DNA from: Nageia nagi
Taxonomy: Eukaryota > Pinophyta
NCBI GenBank assembly: GCA_050084985.1
Contig: JBITNC010000001.1
Location: 108,500,001 to 108,564,000, forward strand
Length of the DNA: 64,000 nucleotides
Direction of reading: 5' to 3'
Shown: positions 37,978 through 49,652 of the stretch, piece by piece
Layout of the letters: each line of letters begins with the position of its first letter
How positions within the stretch are numbered: the first letter of the stretch is position 1
The notes under the pieces: model-generated
What the model was told of the DNA's origin: nothing
Databases searched by the model: none
Seen by the model: only the letters and a program-made list of their open reading frames with translations
Translations under genes and position numbers: made by a program

Positions 37978-38159
37978 AAAAAATATGATCCAAGATATAC
38001 CCATATAGATAATTCTTCATCGTGTCTAGCAAATTAAGATATTAAATCTGACAAAACAAGGAATGCAAGTAGTCTATTTTGATAGAAGCACATTATCGAT
38101 GATACTTAATAACAGAAAAAGGCCATAGGCAATTCTTTTCTTAAGGAATCTTTGAAAAC

Positions 38160-40085
38160 TATAAGACTTGGACAATGATGTATTTTTTGTTAATTCTGAT
38201 TAACTATTCCATTTACCTATCTATAATCCATAGGTACATAAATCAATATTATCTAGGGATATGTGCTCTTGAAACCTTATAAAAGAGATTTGATCCCCCT
38301 TTCATTATCACTTGCTTGCATCCTTAGAGTGGAGAGTGCTTAGGAATTTTGAGAAGCTATTTAGTAGGTGCTTATTCTTGATTTTGATACTATCAACCTA
38401 CTATTTATTTTGCTTCTTTTTCACATCTTCTTATCATGGCTTTACCAATCACACACTGATAGGGACACAAAGCTACTTTGGTGATGAATTGTCCTGCTAC
38501 TCATTTGGTAAATCATCTTTACCTATCTTTTCTTTGGTGCACTCTTAATTTTTCTTAGTTTTTTTTTATATTTTTTTTTATAAGTTTGATATTTTATTCC
38601 TAGTGTTTTACCCATTAGAATACCTTTGATTTCATTTTTAGCTTTTAGTATTATTTTTCATTTTTCTACCTCCATGATAAGGTTAATCTTTTTTGTACGA
38701 CCTTGGACATGGAATTTTATCATTTTTTTATGGGAAGAGGGCCACTGGTGGTCCCCTTTGCCCTTGTTTAGACCATGGGTGGTCCTCTTTTTACTATTTC
38801 TACAAAACTAAAAAAAAATGCATTAATAATTGAAACTAATATTACTTTTTGGGTGTTTTTTCTAGGATTGTAGTTATTACATGAGGGCTTTTGGAAAGAG
38901 TACTACTTTTATGGTTGCTCAATAATAGCCTCAATTAGATGAGAGTTGGAGCATGCTTAAGGCTATTTCTTTAAATTATTTGGCCTTTTTTTATTACATT
39001 TATCATGATCAACATATGCATGAGCTAGCTTGGGTAAGCACCTGACCTATATTCAAGCATGTAGGGTATTGGTTGAGCCATACAGGTTAGAGAGAGTACT
39101 CTATCAGTTTGGGATATAGTAGGGATACTAGATGACTATAGAATAGTAGTATGATACTATCATAGCAAGTACCTACCAAAGGACTATGATCTAATACCAA
39201 ATTGATATTATAAGTAGACATCCCCCATTAAAGACTCAAACTTTAAGGATGACCTTGACATAGATGGTCCTGAGCATACCAAGGACTACATGGACTGGTG
39301 GTGAGCACATAATTTTCATGACCTAGGCATACATGAGGTAGATTAGCATGAGGATGAGAGAGATATAGCTAACACAGGGGAGGCACTAATAGGATGGAAC
39401 ATAGGGTACACACAATCAAGATGGGGCTCACATGACATGGGTGATACGCATGATGAGATATTATATGTTGAACATGATGACAATGGGAAGACTAACCTAG
39501 ACCAAGAAGAATATGAGCCTGACATAGAGGAGGATACAGATGTAGTTGAAAATGAAGAGGATGATGATGGTACATATTTTTTTGTCTTATTTATATATTT
39601 TTATTTTATTTGTAAAATGCATGCAATACTAATATGTGATTTCCATGTTGTATTTAAATGATGAAGATCCAAAACTAGACATAACTTAGTTATATAGGCT
39701 CATAGAGTAAAAGGATGCTAAAATTAGACATCTATGAGAATACCTATCATATGGAGGATAAGACTATGCTAGCCTATACCAAGATCTACAAAGAGCAAAT
39801 GCATGGATTCATGATCTTTATGAGTAGCTACACAAGGTCAAGAGATAAGTAGGTGAAGAGAAAGCAAAGGTTGAGAAATACAAGGTTAGGTGTGGGGGTA
39901 GTGGCTCTAGTAGGGCTACTAGTTCTAGTATAGGGGGAGGAGGTCCTTTTTTGAAAGATAATAGTTCTAGATATATGATGATCACTCAACCATGTTGAGA
40001 TTTTGTAAAATGATTGACCTTTTTATGATATATAAAAGATGAATTTTTGTTTGTTTGATTTGTTATTTATGACATGTATTTATGA
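38160..40085 (+). other. Foreign-looking block with transposase-like fragments
   Basis: This block separates the seventh 40-bp repeat from the other six. A promoter-like CCTTATAAAAGAG lies at about 38276. At about 39070-39110 the plus strand reads EPYRLERVLYQFGI, at about 39280 MDWW.AH, and at 39437-39580 a very acidic tail. This order resembles the plant-mobile-domain proteins carried by some transposons (an R-x-x-QFG motif, then a W-rich stretch). About 39890-39980 is Ser/Gly-rich and ends the reading. Stops are common. I could not find its ends. Confidence 0.4.
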
Positions 40086-40601
40086 TAAGTATGAGAGCTA
40101 AAACTCTATGCCAAGAGGCCTAAAATGATGTAGTGATCTAGGAGCAAAAACTCCACACAAAGGTGTACTCATTAATTTTAAATTTGACAAAATTTATTTA
40201 CAAAGAAGGACCATAAGCAATCTATTTTTGATAAAAATAGAGCACCAATGCTCTTGTTATGATGTCAAAATGGTCCCCCATTTTTTTCATCATGAAATTG
40301 ATTAGTTCATCTATCCTACTATCAATTCTATTAGTGTTAGTATGATCATGGATATTTACCAAATGACATAACCAAAGGGCCTTGTGCCCCCACTGGTATT
40401 GGATTCATTTCATTGTTTTTCTTATTATGCCCCTATGACATTGGCCTTTTTCATCATGTTTCCTTGTGCATATAATATTCCTACATTTTGTTATGGCATG
40501 GAGTTCTTGTAAATCCTCAGTTTCTCATTATCTGCATGTATGGGAGTCTTTTTTTGTTCTTTTGATTTTTTAAATAATATTACTTTTTTGTCTACTAAAT
40601 C

Positions 40602-41400
40602 TTAGAAAATGTCTTTAAAATTTTTACATTCACATGTTTTGTGTCCATGAATTATATGATACCCACAAAATCCACCTATAGTTTTAGTGACTTTTTGACT
40701 CATAGGTGGTAGTTGAATCAAACCCTTTTGAAGTAATGATTGTAACAAATCATCATGGTCTTCTATAATCTTGGTGTATACTCTAGGGGTTTTATGCTTG
40801 TATGGACAAGGCATTTCTTTTGCCATTGTAAATATTTCTATCATTTTTATAGTTGATGGTTTCTTTTCTTCTCTTTTAAATTTTCAATAACCAATTTTTA
40901 CTAGGTGCTTCTTTTTTTGAATCTTGGACATAATCATCTCAGAGAGGGGTTGCTCTAGATAGTTGAAAAATTCCAATATCATCTCATCTCTAAGGGATTT
41001 TATCAACATATGCTTTAGCTTTTTTTCATTTAAATTTATGAATGTGGCTATTTTCTTCCATGCTTTTACAAATTCATTAAATGATTGATTCTCACCTTGT
41101 CTCATTCTCGCTAAATCAATGAGGGTTGATTTTCTTTTTATATTGTGTTGATATTGATTTATGAACTCTTATTTTAATTTCTCATAGCTGGTGATACTTT
41201 GATTTTCAAGACTATAAAACCATTCAAAAGCTTCCTTTCCTAAACTAAGTTGAAATAATCATGGTAACATGTATGCATCATGTTGATGGTTACAAGTTGC
41301 TTCCTCAAAGATTGTGATATGTATCCTTGGATCACTAATGCCATCATATTTTCTAAAATCTATGTCTTCCCCTTCCCATGTTTTGCCTTTTATTTTTGCA
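40602..41400 (-). pseudogene. G3 gag core
   Basis: Open frames 41105-40884 and 40844-40602, with a readable continuation up to about 41340: SDPRIHITIFEEATCN, LSLGKEAFEWFYSLENQSIT, ARMRQGENQSFNEFVKAWKK, then FCGYHIIHGHKTCECK, a degenerate zinc knuckle. This is the same gag type as element A at 1.7-3.4 kb. Further right to about 42600 the minus strand stays mostly helical and charged (frame 42272-42015) and is probably the gag N-terminus. Confidence 0.82.
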
Positions 41401-42634
41401 CAAAAGGGATGCCTTTTATTTAGCTGTTCACCTTGTTTTTCTTTACTTAATAATATTAGCCTCTTTAGTTATTTATCCATTTCTTTTATTTGGGCCATTC
41501 TTTTCTCTAATTTTTCTTTTTAATTTTGTATAGTTATATTGTCATGGGTTTTCTCTTTCTCTAGAGGATCAGGTTTTTCAGTTTCTTTCTCAATCTCATA
41601 TTTAGGTGTTTTAGGAGTGAATCTCCCATTTTGATCTCTCTATTTTTGAATTAGTTGATTATCTAACTCTCTTATGATTACCTATCTTACACATAATTAA
41701 GCTTTTCAATGGGATTATGTGCCTATTATTTTTTTCACTTCTATCTCTTTAATCTCTTTTTCTCTATCTGACCAGTAAAGGTAAGCATTGATAAGTCCTT
41801 ATGCTATAGGATCAATTTTAAATTATATTTATATTTTATTATCTAACTCATCATCAAATTCAACCATCTCATCATCCAAATGTTCATAATTAGCTTCTTC
41901 TAGTGTTATTGATTCATGACTTTTTAAATTTTTCACAAGTGCTAAGGATGATGTAGATTGATGAAGGTTTGACTCAGGGATGGAAGGACAAAGCATAAAA
42001 AAATTAACATGGCTTTACATAGGAAAAATGGGTTGTGGGTAATCCATTTCAATAGGATTTAGATCATATATGGTCCTATGTTTACTTGTTAAGGTGTACA
42101 TCAAGAGGTGTGGCTTAGCTAGTAGTATCTTAGAAGATGACCTAGAACTATTTTTGATCAAAAATTCATAGATGATATGTAATGAATGAGGTATGGAAGG
42201 ATCTCTAGTAAAACTATAGAATATATTGAAGAGTTTTATGAATTCTTGCACTAGCCTTAATTTATCTTCCATTAGGTTTAGATTATTAGATTTTTTAGAT
42301 CGATAAAGGACTAATTGAAATTTATTTCTAAAAGATTGGATTATTTCTTCTTTAGGGCTCTCATTGTCTTCTGATTCCCCATGATAAGATTCATCATTTA
42401 TTATATTTATGTTTATTTTACTAGGGTTATAATTGTCTTTAAAATCTTCATAAAAAGATTCATCATCAAGAAAATTAGTTTTAATATCAAAAGGGAAACT
42501 ATCTTTATCTAACCTAGCTCTTTTTCTTATTGATGTTATGCCTTTTCATGATTTTCTTTTTCTTTTAGTTGGTTCAATTTTTGATTGATTTAATGGTAAA
42601 AGATCTAATGAATTTTTCATATTTTTATAAGTTA

Positions 42635-42657
42635 AGGTTCATGTTGAGTTCACCAAA
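42635..42657 (-). other. G3 primer binding site candidate
   Basis: On the minus strand TTTGGTGAACTCAACATGAA, touching the inner edge of the 5' LTR. Shares TTGGTGAAC with element A. Confidence 0.5.
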
Positions 42658-43454
42658 TGTTTACAAATATTTTGAGAATACAAATAAATAAATAATTACA
42701 AAACCCAAAATACCTATTTCAAGCTATGGATAGCAATTTAGACCATACATCAAAACTTATGAAGAAGATAACCACTCTAGAATTAGGATGATAATACCAA
42801 TCAAGAACTATGATTTGTATACTTACCTTACAAATCATACCTAACATTTAAGAATGATGATATGTTTGATATGTGGATGATAAAGAAATCCTAATCCAAA
42901 AGCTATAACCTAAAATGCCATGAAAAGAGGATCATGGGTGGTCTGTTGTACAAGAGAAGTGTCAGTGGTGTATTTAACATGAATAAGGAGCACCAATGAT
43001 CTTATTTAAAGTGTTCTTTACTTTTAAATCAATTCAATAATTTACATATAGATGTTTCAATTAGAATATAGATTACTGATGTTAGAATAACTCATGTAAG
43101 AAAGTACACAAACCAAAACCTTGAATGGCAATGTTAAGAGGCACCTAAAGTATTACCACCACTAAGACCAGATATGGGATCATGTATCTCCTTAATGTGG
43201 ATTTACTATTAGATCCCTATTCATATAGATAATAATATGACCTACTCCTTAGGTCGATGTGTACCTACATAAATAGGGTTAACCCATAATACATATCGAT
43301 ATTCAAGATAATGATATATATTCAAAATAAACATTAACATTATAACCATATTCAATATAAGTATTGATATCAATACATTAAATATTCTAGGTATGCATTA
43401 GTGCACATGAGCACATTTATTTAAACATATAAATAAATTTTTTGTGATAAACAA
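42658..43454 (-). repeat. G3 5' LTR
   Basis: 797 bp from TGTTTACAAATATT to GTGATAAACA on the plus strand. Confidence 0.85.
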
Positions 43455-44235
43455 ATCTTTGTATAGAGATCCATTAGGGGTTGTAAGAAAACCCATTAGA
43501 CTCTTAGGCTCAGTTATTATTTAGGTTCATTAATTGTTATTTAAAATTAATGCACCTTTGTTAAGAGTTCCATGAGGGTTGTAAAAAAACCCATGATGAT
43601 GCATTTTATTGTTTTGAACTTTTACTTTATATACAAAGTACATAAACATTGAAAATATCTTCCCCTAAAATGAACACATCCATAAATTTATTCTACAACA
43701 TGACTTATTTGGGGAACCATGAGATGAGGATAAGGTATATTGGAGCCTTTTAATTTGATGATCCATGTAGTGAAAAGTTTGTACTTCTTAATTACCTCTA
43801 AGTCCTTTCTTGGTCTAGATTTAGCTCCATATAGGTGGAAAGGTATGTGTGTAGTGATACCACATGTTTTCCTGTCTATTCAGGGATTATCTTGATAACC
43901 TAGGAGAAAAATTGAAAAAATAATCAAGATAATTAATTTGGCTGATCCAACATATGTCACAACCTTGAAAAATAGCTAGTACTTCTCCTTGTGAGAGTAT
44001 ATTATGGCTCAAGGGGAACTGGTTGAGGATTGGTAGGACCTGGGATCCTTGTGGGCATCCAAGTGAAGGCCTAATTTTTAAAAAAGAAAACAAGCCTCAA
44101 ATCTCCCTTTTCATGATTTTACTTGGTGACAATAATGTTGGATGGATGTTTAATTATTCTTAAGCATTTAATCTTTTGATTAACATGTGTAATTGATATT
44201 TTTAAACTCAACATGGATGCTTACATTATTTATCT
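43455..44235 (+). other. Copia-2 leader, right part
   Basis: No gene. Two short direct copies of a CCAT.AGGGGTTGTAA.AAAACCCAT motif lie near 43470-43490 and 43568-43595. Confidence 0.55.
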
Positions 44236-44239
44236 CCTT

Positions 44240-45175
44240 CATTTTTTTGTAGCAATGGGAGACTCTTTTACACCCAAGCATATTCTAGATGGTTCCAACT
44301 TTGGTATTTGAGAACCTAGGATGAAAGCAAAACTTCAAGCATAGAAAATTTGGATAATTGTTAGTGAAAACCAAATTGCTCCATTGAGGAAAAGGAACCT
44401 AAAGCTTATAATACAAAGAATGATTTGGTAACTTCTATGATCTTTCATGTAGTTTTAGATAAGATCCTCCTTATGATATCTTCTTCAAACTCTAGAAAGG
44501 TAGCTTGGAATTAATTAAAGAGGATCTACTTTGGCACCAAAGCCTCTAGGAGGTTTACCATTATTTAGAAGTTACTACAATCACATCAAAAGGAAAAGGA
44601 AAGTGTGGCAATGTATATGAATAAGGTTATTAACCTTAGGACTTAGCTTTTGGGGTGTGGTTGTAATTAGATCAAGGATGAGTTTTTAACTTTCAGCATC
44701 CTTCAAAGCCTCTCTGCTAAGTTTAGCCACTTTGTAATAATTATTGAAATTAGGCTTTATGATGAGAAAGAAGTGTTATCCTTGGAAAATTTATCAAGGC
44801 TTCTATTGAAATATGAGGAAACATTTAACAATAAAGCATTGATCACCAATCCTATTAAACTTCCTATGAAACTATGACCAATGAAGCCTCACTTTAAAAA
44901 GAAGAGCATAATCAAAAGAAGGGCTATCATGCTCCTAAGAAGAACTTCAAGAATGGTGAAAACCAAAAGAGTTATGACTAAGATAAGTCTACGAAAACCA
45001 AAGTCAAATTTGATAGAAATTATAATTTTTATGATATTTATGGTCACATGAAAGTTGATTACCATAAGAAAAAAGAAAGAACAAGATGGAAATAGTAATT
45101 TTTATGGTGCCTATGGCCATAAAAAAGTTGGATACTTTAAGAAAAATAAAAGTCAAGGCTAAAAAGGATCTAGAA
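44240..45175 (+). pseudogene. Copia-2 gag
   Basis: Stop-riddled reading with the copia gag pattern: GTKASRRFTII, KEKESVAMYMNKVINLR, EFLTFSILQSLSAKFSHFV, EKEVLSLENLSRLLLKYEE. Basic Lys-rich stretches follow at about 44880-45060, with two degraded zinc-knuckle copies reading YG-H-MK-D and YGHKKVGYF near 45040 and 45115. Confidence 0.75.
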
Positions 45176-45229
45176 ATAAAACAAATATTATAAGAAGAAT
45201 AAAAATAAGAATTCTACTTATGTTGTTTC

Positions 45230-46240
45230 CTTTTACTCTATGTATCACTCTATGTCAAATAATTTTATTGTTGATTTTGGATGCACTAATCACATGTGTT
45301 TCGAAAAAGATAAGTTTGAAAAATTTCATAAGTATAGAAAAGATGCAATTGTGATAGGTGATAATTCAATCTTAGAAGTTCAAAGTATTGGGAGCATGAG
45401 TTTATAAGGAAATATTTTTGATAATATGCTTTATGTACCAAAATGCACTATGAATCTCATATCTATAGTTTAGGTTTCAATAAAAGGTTACTTTTTTGAG
45501 TTTAACTCACACTCTTGGTGCATAAAAAAGGGTCTTACCACTTTGGTGAAAGGTTTAGTGAAATATGATCTTTACATTGTGGATCAATCTCTAATAAAGA
45601 TGTGCCTTACAGCTATTATTTTTTCTAGAGTTAATATTTGGCATCATTGATTAGGTCACCTAAACCATACAAGCATTCAAGTTATGAAAGATTAAGAACT
45701 TGTGGAAGATTTTCCTACAATATCACCTACAATTGATCTTTGTGAGAAATGCATCCTAGGTAAAATGGATCAATAAAAAATTTCTAAGGATAAGGTAACT
45801 AGAGAAATCCAACCTCTTCAATTTATGCATTCAAATTTAATGGGTTCTTTTCCAAGTTGCTAGGGGGAGCATCTTATGTCTTGATCTTTATTAATGATTT
45901 TAGCAAGATGACATTTGGTTATCTTATTGGGCATAAGGATCAAAAATTTGATAGGTTCAAAGATTTCAAAGTCTTTTAGATAATTAGTCTAGCTTTAAAA
46001 TCAAGATGTTAAGATTTGATAATAGAGAAAAGTATAATAGCAATGAATTTAATGATTATTGTACCAAATATAGAATCAAGAGGTAATTTACAATCTCTTA
46101 CACTCCTCAATAGAATGGTGTACCAAAAAAAGGAATAGAACTATTCAAGAAATGGCAAGATGTATGTTGGATGATCTTCCTAGTTTCTTATGTGGTGATT
46201 CTATAAATTCTACAATTTACATCTTAAAATATATGTTCTA
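45230..46240 (+). pseudogene. Copia-2 protease and integrase
   Basis: NNFIVDFGCTNHMCFEKDKF at about 45260 is the protease active site, with DFG for the usual DSG. NMLYVPKCTMNLISI is the protease tail. At about 45640-45770: LGHLNHTSIQVMKD and LCEKCILGK, the integrase zinc-binding domain. Then FMHSNLMGSFP, where the first core Asp appears as Asn. Later core motifs are only partly readable, for example FTISYTPQ.NGVP..RNR near 46090-46140. Confidence 0.75.
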
Positions 46241-46249
46241 CAAAAGTAG

Positions 46250-47500
46250 TTGAAGGAAAAAATCTATATGAGGCATGGACATGAAAGAAACCTGACATCT
46301 CTCACTTTAGATTCTTTGGTTTTGATGCCTAAGAAAAGGAAGATGGATAAGAGATTCAAAAAGTGTATCTTTATTAGCTATGACAACCAACATAGAGGCT
46401 ATAGGCTATATCAACCTTTCATTAGAGTATTTTTTGTCTCAAGGGATGTCAAGTTCAATGAACTTCTTGAAGAATCTACTTCTTGTGAGAACCTAGATGA
46501 GGGTGATGATTCATTTGGTGCACCTAATTAGATGGAAGTTAGTGTGAATTTATCACCTAAGGAATAAAACTCTCCAAGACAAAAGATAATAAGAAGTATG
46601 AATCTTAATAAGTCCTTATTTACCAAAATTTATATGTAATCATGAGCCTTCATCCTTTAAAGAAGCTTCAAAGTAGGAATATTGGATGAATATCATGAAA
46701 GTGGAGTATGACTCTCTAATAAAAAATAAAACTTGGGATTTGGTCATTTATCCTAATGAATGTAATGTGATTGGTAATAAATGGATTTATAAGGTCAAAT
46801 ATAATTTAGTTGGAGAAATTAAGAGGTACAAAACAAGGTTAGTATCCAAGGATTTTGCTAAAAAATATGGAGTTGATTATGAGAAAACATTTGCTCTAGT
46901 GGCAAAAATGCCTACTATTAGGGTGATTCTTACTCTTACAGTAGCTCAAGGATGGAACATTTTTCAACTTTATGTCAAGATTACTTTTTTCAATGATGAA
47001 TTAGATGTGGAAATCTAATTGAATCAATAATAAGGGTTTGTTGTGGAAGGTAAAGAATCTTTTATGTGCAAGCAAAAGAAGTCTTTATATGGACTTAAAC
47101 AAGAACCTTGAGCTTGGTACTATAAGATTTTAGGATTCTTTAAGGACATTGGATTTTCTAAATGCTTATATGACATAGATATTTATGTGCTCAACCAAGG
47201 ACAAGAATTGATCTTAATTCTTCTATATGTGGATGATCTATTAATTATAGAGAATAATATAGTCCTCATACAAGATTGCATATCCAAACTTAAGGCAACT
47301 TTTGAAATGACTGACCTTGGTATATTTCACTACTACCTTGGTATGCAAGTGTAACAATACAAGAATTGTATTTATCTTATTCAATCCAAGTATATCTTAG
47401 ATATATTACAAAATTTTGGAATAGAGGAGTGCAAATCTAATACAATCCTAATCTCTCTTGGAATCACTTTGCCTCTTAGTTTCAACTCTTAGTTGGTAGA
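46250..47500 (+). pseudogene. Copia-2 reverse transcriptase
   Basis: The frame 46250-46531 is the post-integrase segment (KRFKKCIFISYDNQHRGYRL, VSRDVKFNE). The frame 46686-47018 is the RT N-terminus: NKTWDLVIYP, NKWIYKVKYN, YKTRLVSKDFAKKYGVDYEK. LYGLKQEP.AWY and the catalytic LLYVDDLLIIENN (YVDD at 47226-47237) follow. Several stops. Confidence 0.88.
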
Positions 47501-47523
47501 TGCTATGACTAATAGGAAAGTAA

Positions 47524-48170
47524 TTGGTATTTTTTTTTATTAAATACAAGCTAGATATTTCCTTCACTTTGAATTTATTGAATCATTGTATGCAAAACCT
47601 GTATGTTGAGCACCTCAATTTAGTTAAGCAAATTTTGAGATATGTTGCAAGCACTAAGGATCTTGCTCTCAAGTATGACAAGTTGTCCTTATTTGTTCTC
47701 TCAAGATTCTTAGATCTGGACTATGGGGGAGATAGAGATGATAAAAAAATGAAAATCTACCTATGTGTTTAGCATTGGTTTAGGTGCTATCTTTTGGGCT
47801 TCTAAGAAGCAGTCTACTACTACTCTCTCAACCACAAAAGCTAAATATCATGCAATGTCACTTGTAACCCAAGAAGCCATTTGGTTGAGGTATATTTTAA
47901 AATAATTTAGGTATGATCAAGTTCATTCATCTCAATTTTTTTTAAATAATCAATCAGCTATTGCTTTGGCAAAAAATCATGTTTTCCATTAGAGAATAAA
48001 GTATGTAAAAATTCAAGCCCACTTCATCAAAGAGAAGGTTTTGAATGGTCTTCTACACTTTTAGTATTATCCATTAGTCCTAAACTCTACTAATTTGTTC
48101 ACTAAACCCCTTACTAAAGCTTAGTTTTGTAATATTAAAGATTCTATTAGGTTGGTGATGTTGCCTTGAA
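47524..48170 (+). pseudogene. Copia-2 RNase H
   Basis: NLVKQILRYVASTKDLALKY and DLDYGGDRDDKK, where the usual DSDWAGD motif has become LDLDYGGD. A frame change near 47770 leads to GAIFWASKKQSTTTLSTTKA and AKYHAMSLVTQEAIWL, the C-terminal part. LFTKPLTKA at about 48100 is the usual copia pol end. Confidence 0.83.
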
Positions 48171-48179
48171 AAAGGGATA

Positions 48180-49204
48180 AAGGTTGCATTCTTGGTGAAT
48201 CTATTGTAACTTCTTTCTTTTTTAATAAATTTGTTGAGCACTTTGCATTTAGTTTGTATAGTTTATTTATATATTCTTATTTTGGTGACTATAAGTATGG
48301 TATTGACATATTAAGTGATGCCTTATAGTGCACTATAAATACAAGCACATTATATTAGGGAGAAAAGTTTTTGATGAAAAAACTACAACTTTTTTCATAT
48401 AACTTTGAGTCTTCTAATTTATTCAATAGACCACTTTAGAAAATTTATTATCAACACTTTGAAAGCTTCTTATAGTTAGTGAATTTGTCCTCAAAGAAAA
48501 GTGAAGTGTTGAATTCATATTTATGATGATAACTTCATCCTTAGAAGGATATTTTGATGTATAATGTTAATCTAAATGTACACCTTTTTGGTTAATTTGC
48601 TCTGTTGAGGAACTCATAGTACAATTTTTATTCCATCTTCACTATGTGAGGAATTAGAATGTGTTTGTTGCAACTATTTGATTATCCATATGTGAGTAGT
48701 TGATATATGCATATGCTCTTTTTATTTGATAGATCAACACATGTTTCTAATATACAATAGATGACTATAAGTATTGTCATGGCATCTTTGTGATGACTTA
48801 TAATGCATCATTGATCAATTTATGGATGGCATTACTTAGTTCATTTATCTTATGATTGATATGAATGCTTATATGATGCCTGTAACTGGTCTTGTTTATG
48901 ACCTTCTTATAGATTGTAGGTTTTCATCTTGAGAATGCAGGTTCCTTACTACAGCTCATGGAGGCTCACATGTCAACTTAGTGTTGATCGACTATACTTA
49001 TGGTAAAACTAGTTATGATTAATGATTGTATTGTAAACTATTTTGTCAAATGGTATTTTAATGAGTCTCAAATTAAGATCTTGCTTATTTATTAATGATG
49101 TAAAAAGTTTTCATCTATGCTTGTATCTCTTTGGAGGACTACTATCTATCTTACTTTCTCTCTTCTTTCTCTATGCTCTATCCAAATATTACATTAAGAG
49201 GGAG
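48180..49204. other. Copia-2 region between pol and 3' LTR
   Basis: About 1 kb without a recognisable frame, ending in the purine tract. Longer than is usual between a copia RNase H and its LTR. Confidence 0.5.
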
Positions 49205-49647
49205 TGTTAGAATTTGTAATATAATATGGTATAATATTTTTTTAATGTAAATTCACTTAATGCTTAAACTATCTTTAGATACCTTAAAGCCTTAAGGGAA
49301 TAAGTATAGAAAAATCTTTAACCTTACCCTTGGACAAAAGGGAGGTTAAAGAGTGGATTTCATATTATAAATTGAGGTGTAACCTCCTCTCATTACACAC
49401 AAATTGGAAGTAGAGTTATGCTATAGGTTTATGGTTAGAGAGATAGGAAGAGATTCTATAAGAGAGGTTCTTAAGATTCAGAAGATCTTGGTTAGTGGAC
49501 ATACTCCCAAGGAGGGAGGAAACACTTTATATCTTATGTTCATTGTGAGATTGGATTATGTTATTATATTGTTATGTTGATGTTGTGAAGTGTCTTCTTA
49601 AGATCTTGGTAGTTTAGAGATTAATTCGGAAAGGGTTAATTTCATCA
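49205..49647 (+). repeat. Copia-2 3' LTR
   Basis: 443 bp, TGTTAGAATTTGTAAT to TTAATTTCATCA, then target duplication ATTAG. Confidence 0.92.
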
Positions 49648-49652
49648 ATTAG

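Larger units (their letters stand above)
36574..43454 (-). mobile_element. Ty3/gypsy-like element G3, non-autonomous or gutted
   Basis: Two direct repeats of about 795 bp (36574-37367 and 42658-43454) flank an internal region with a minus-strand gag at 42.6-40.6 kb and no pol. The primer-site candidate TTTGGTGAACTCAAC lies inside the right LTR (minus strand) and a purine run AAAGTGGGGCATT lies inside the left one, which gives a minus orientation. I do not see a clean target duplication (GAATA left, AATCT right). Confidence 0.8.
34917..49647 (+). mobile_element. Ty1/copia element copia-2, interrupted
   Basis: Plus-strand copia element with LTRs 34917-35360 and 49205-49647, identical 5-bp target duplications ATTAG (34912-34916 and 49648-49652), an initiator-Met-type primer site after the left LTR and a purine tract AAGAGGGAG before the right one. 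The LTRs differ at roughly 50-60 of 444 positions by eye. Gypsy element G3 (36574-43454) sits in its 5' leader. Gag, protease, integrase, RT and RNase H follow from 44.2 to 48.2 kb, all with stops. The leader at 35376-36573 is AT-rich with a small C-rich patch (35820-35940) and carries no gene. Confidence 0.92.
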
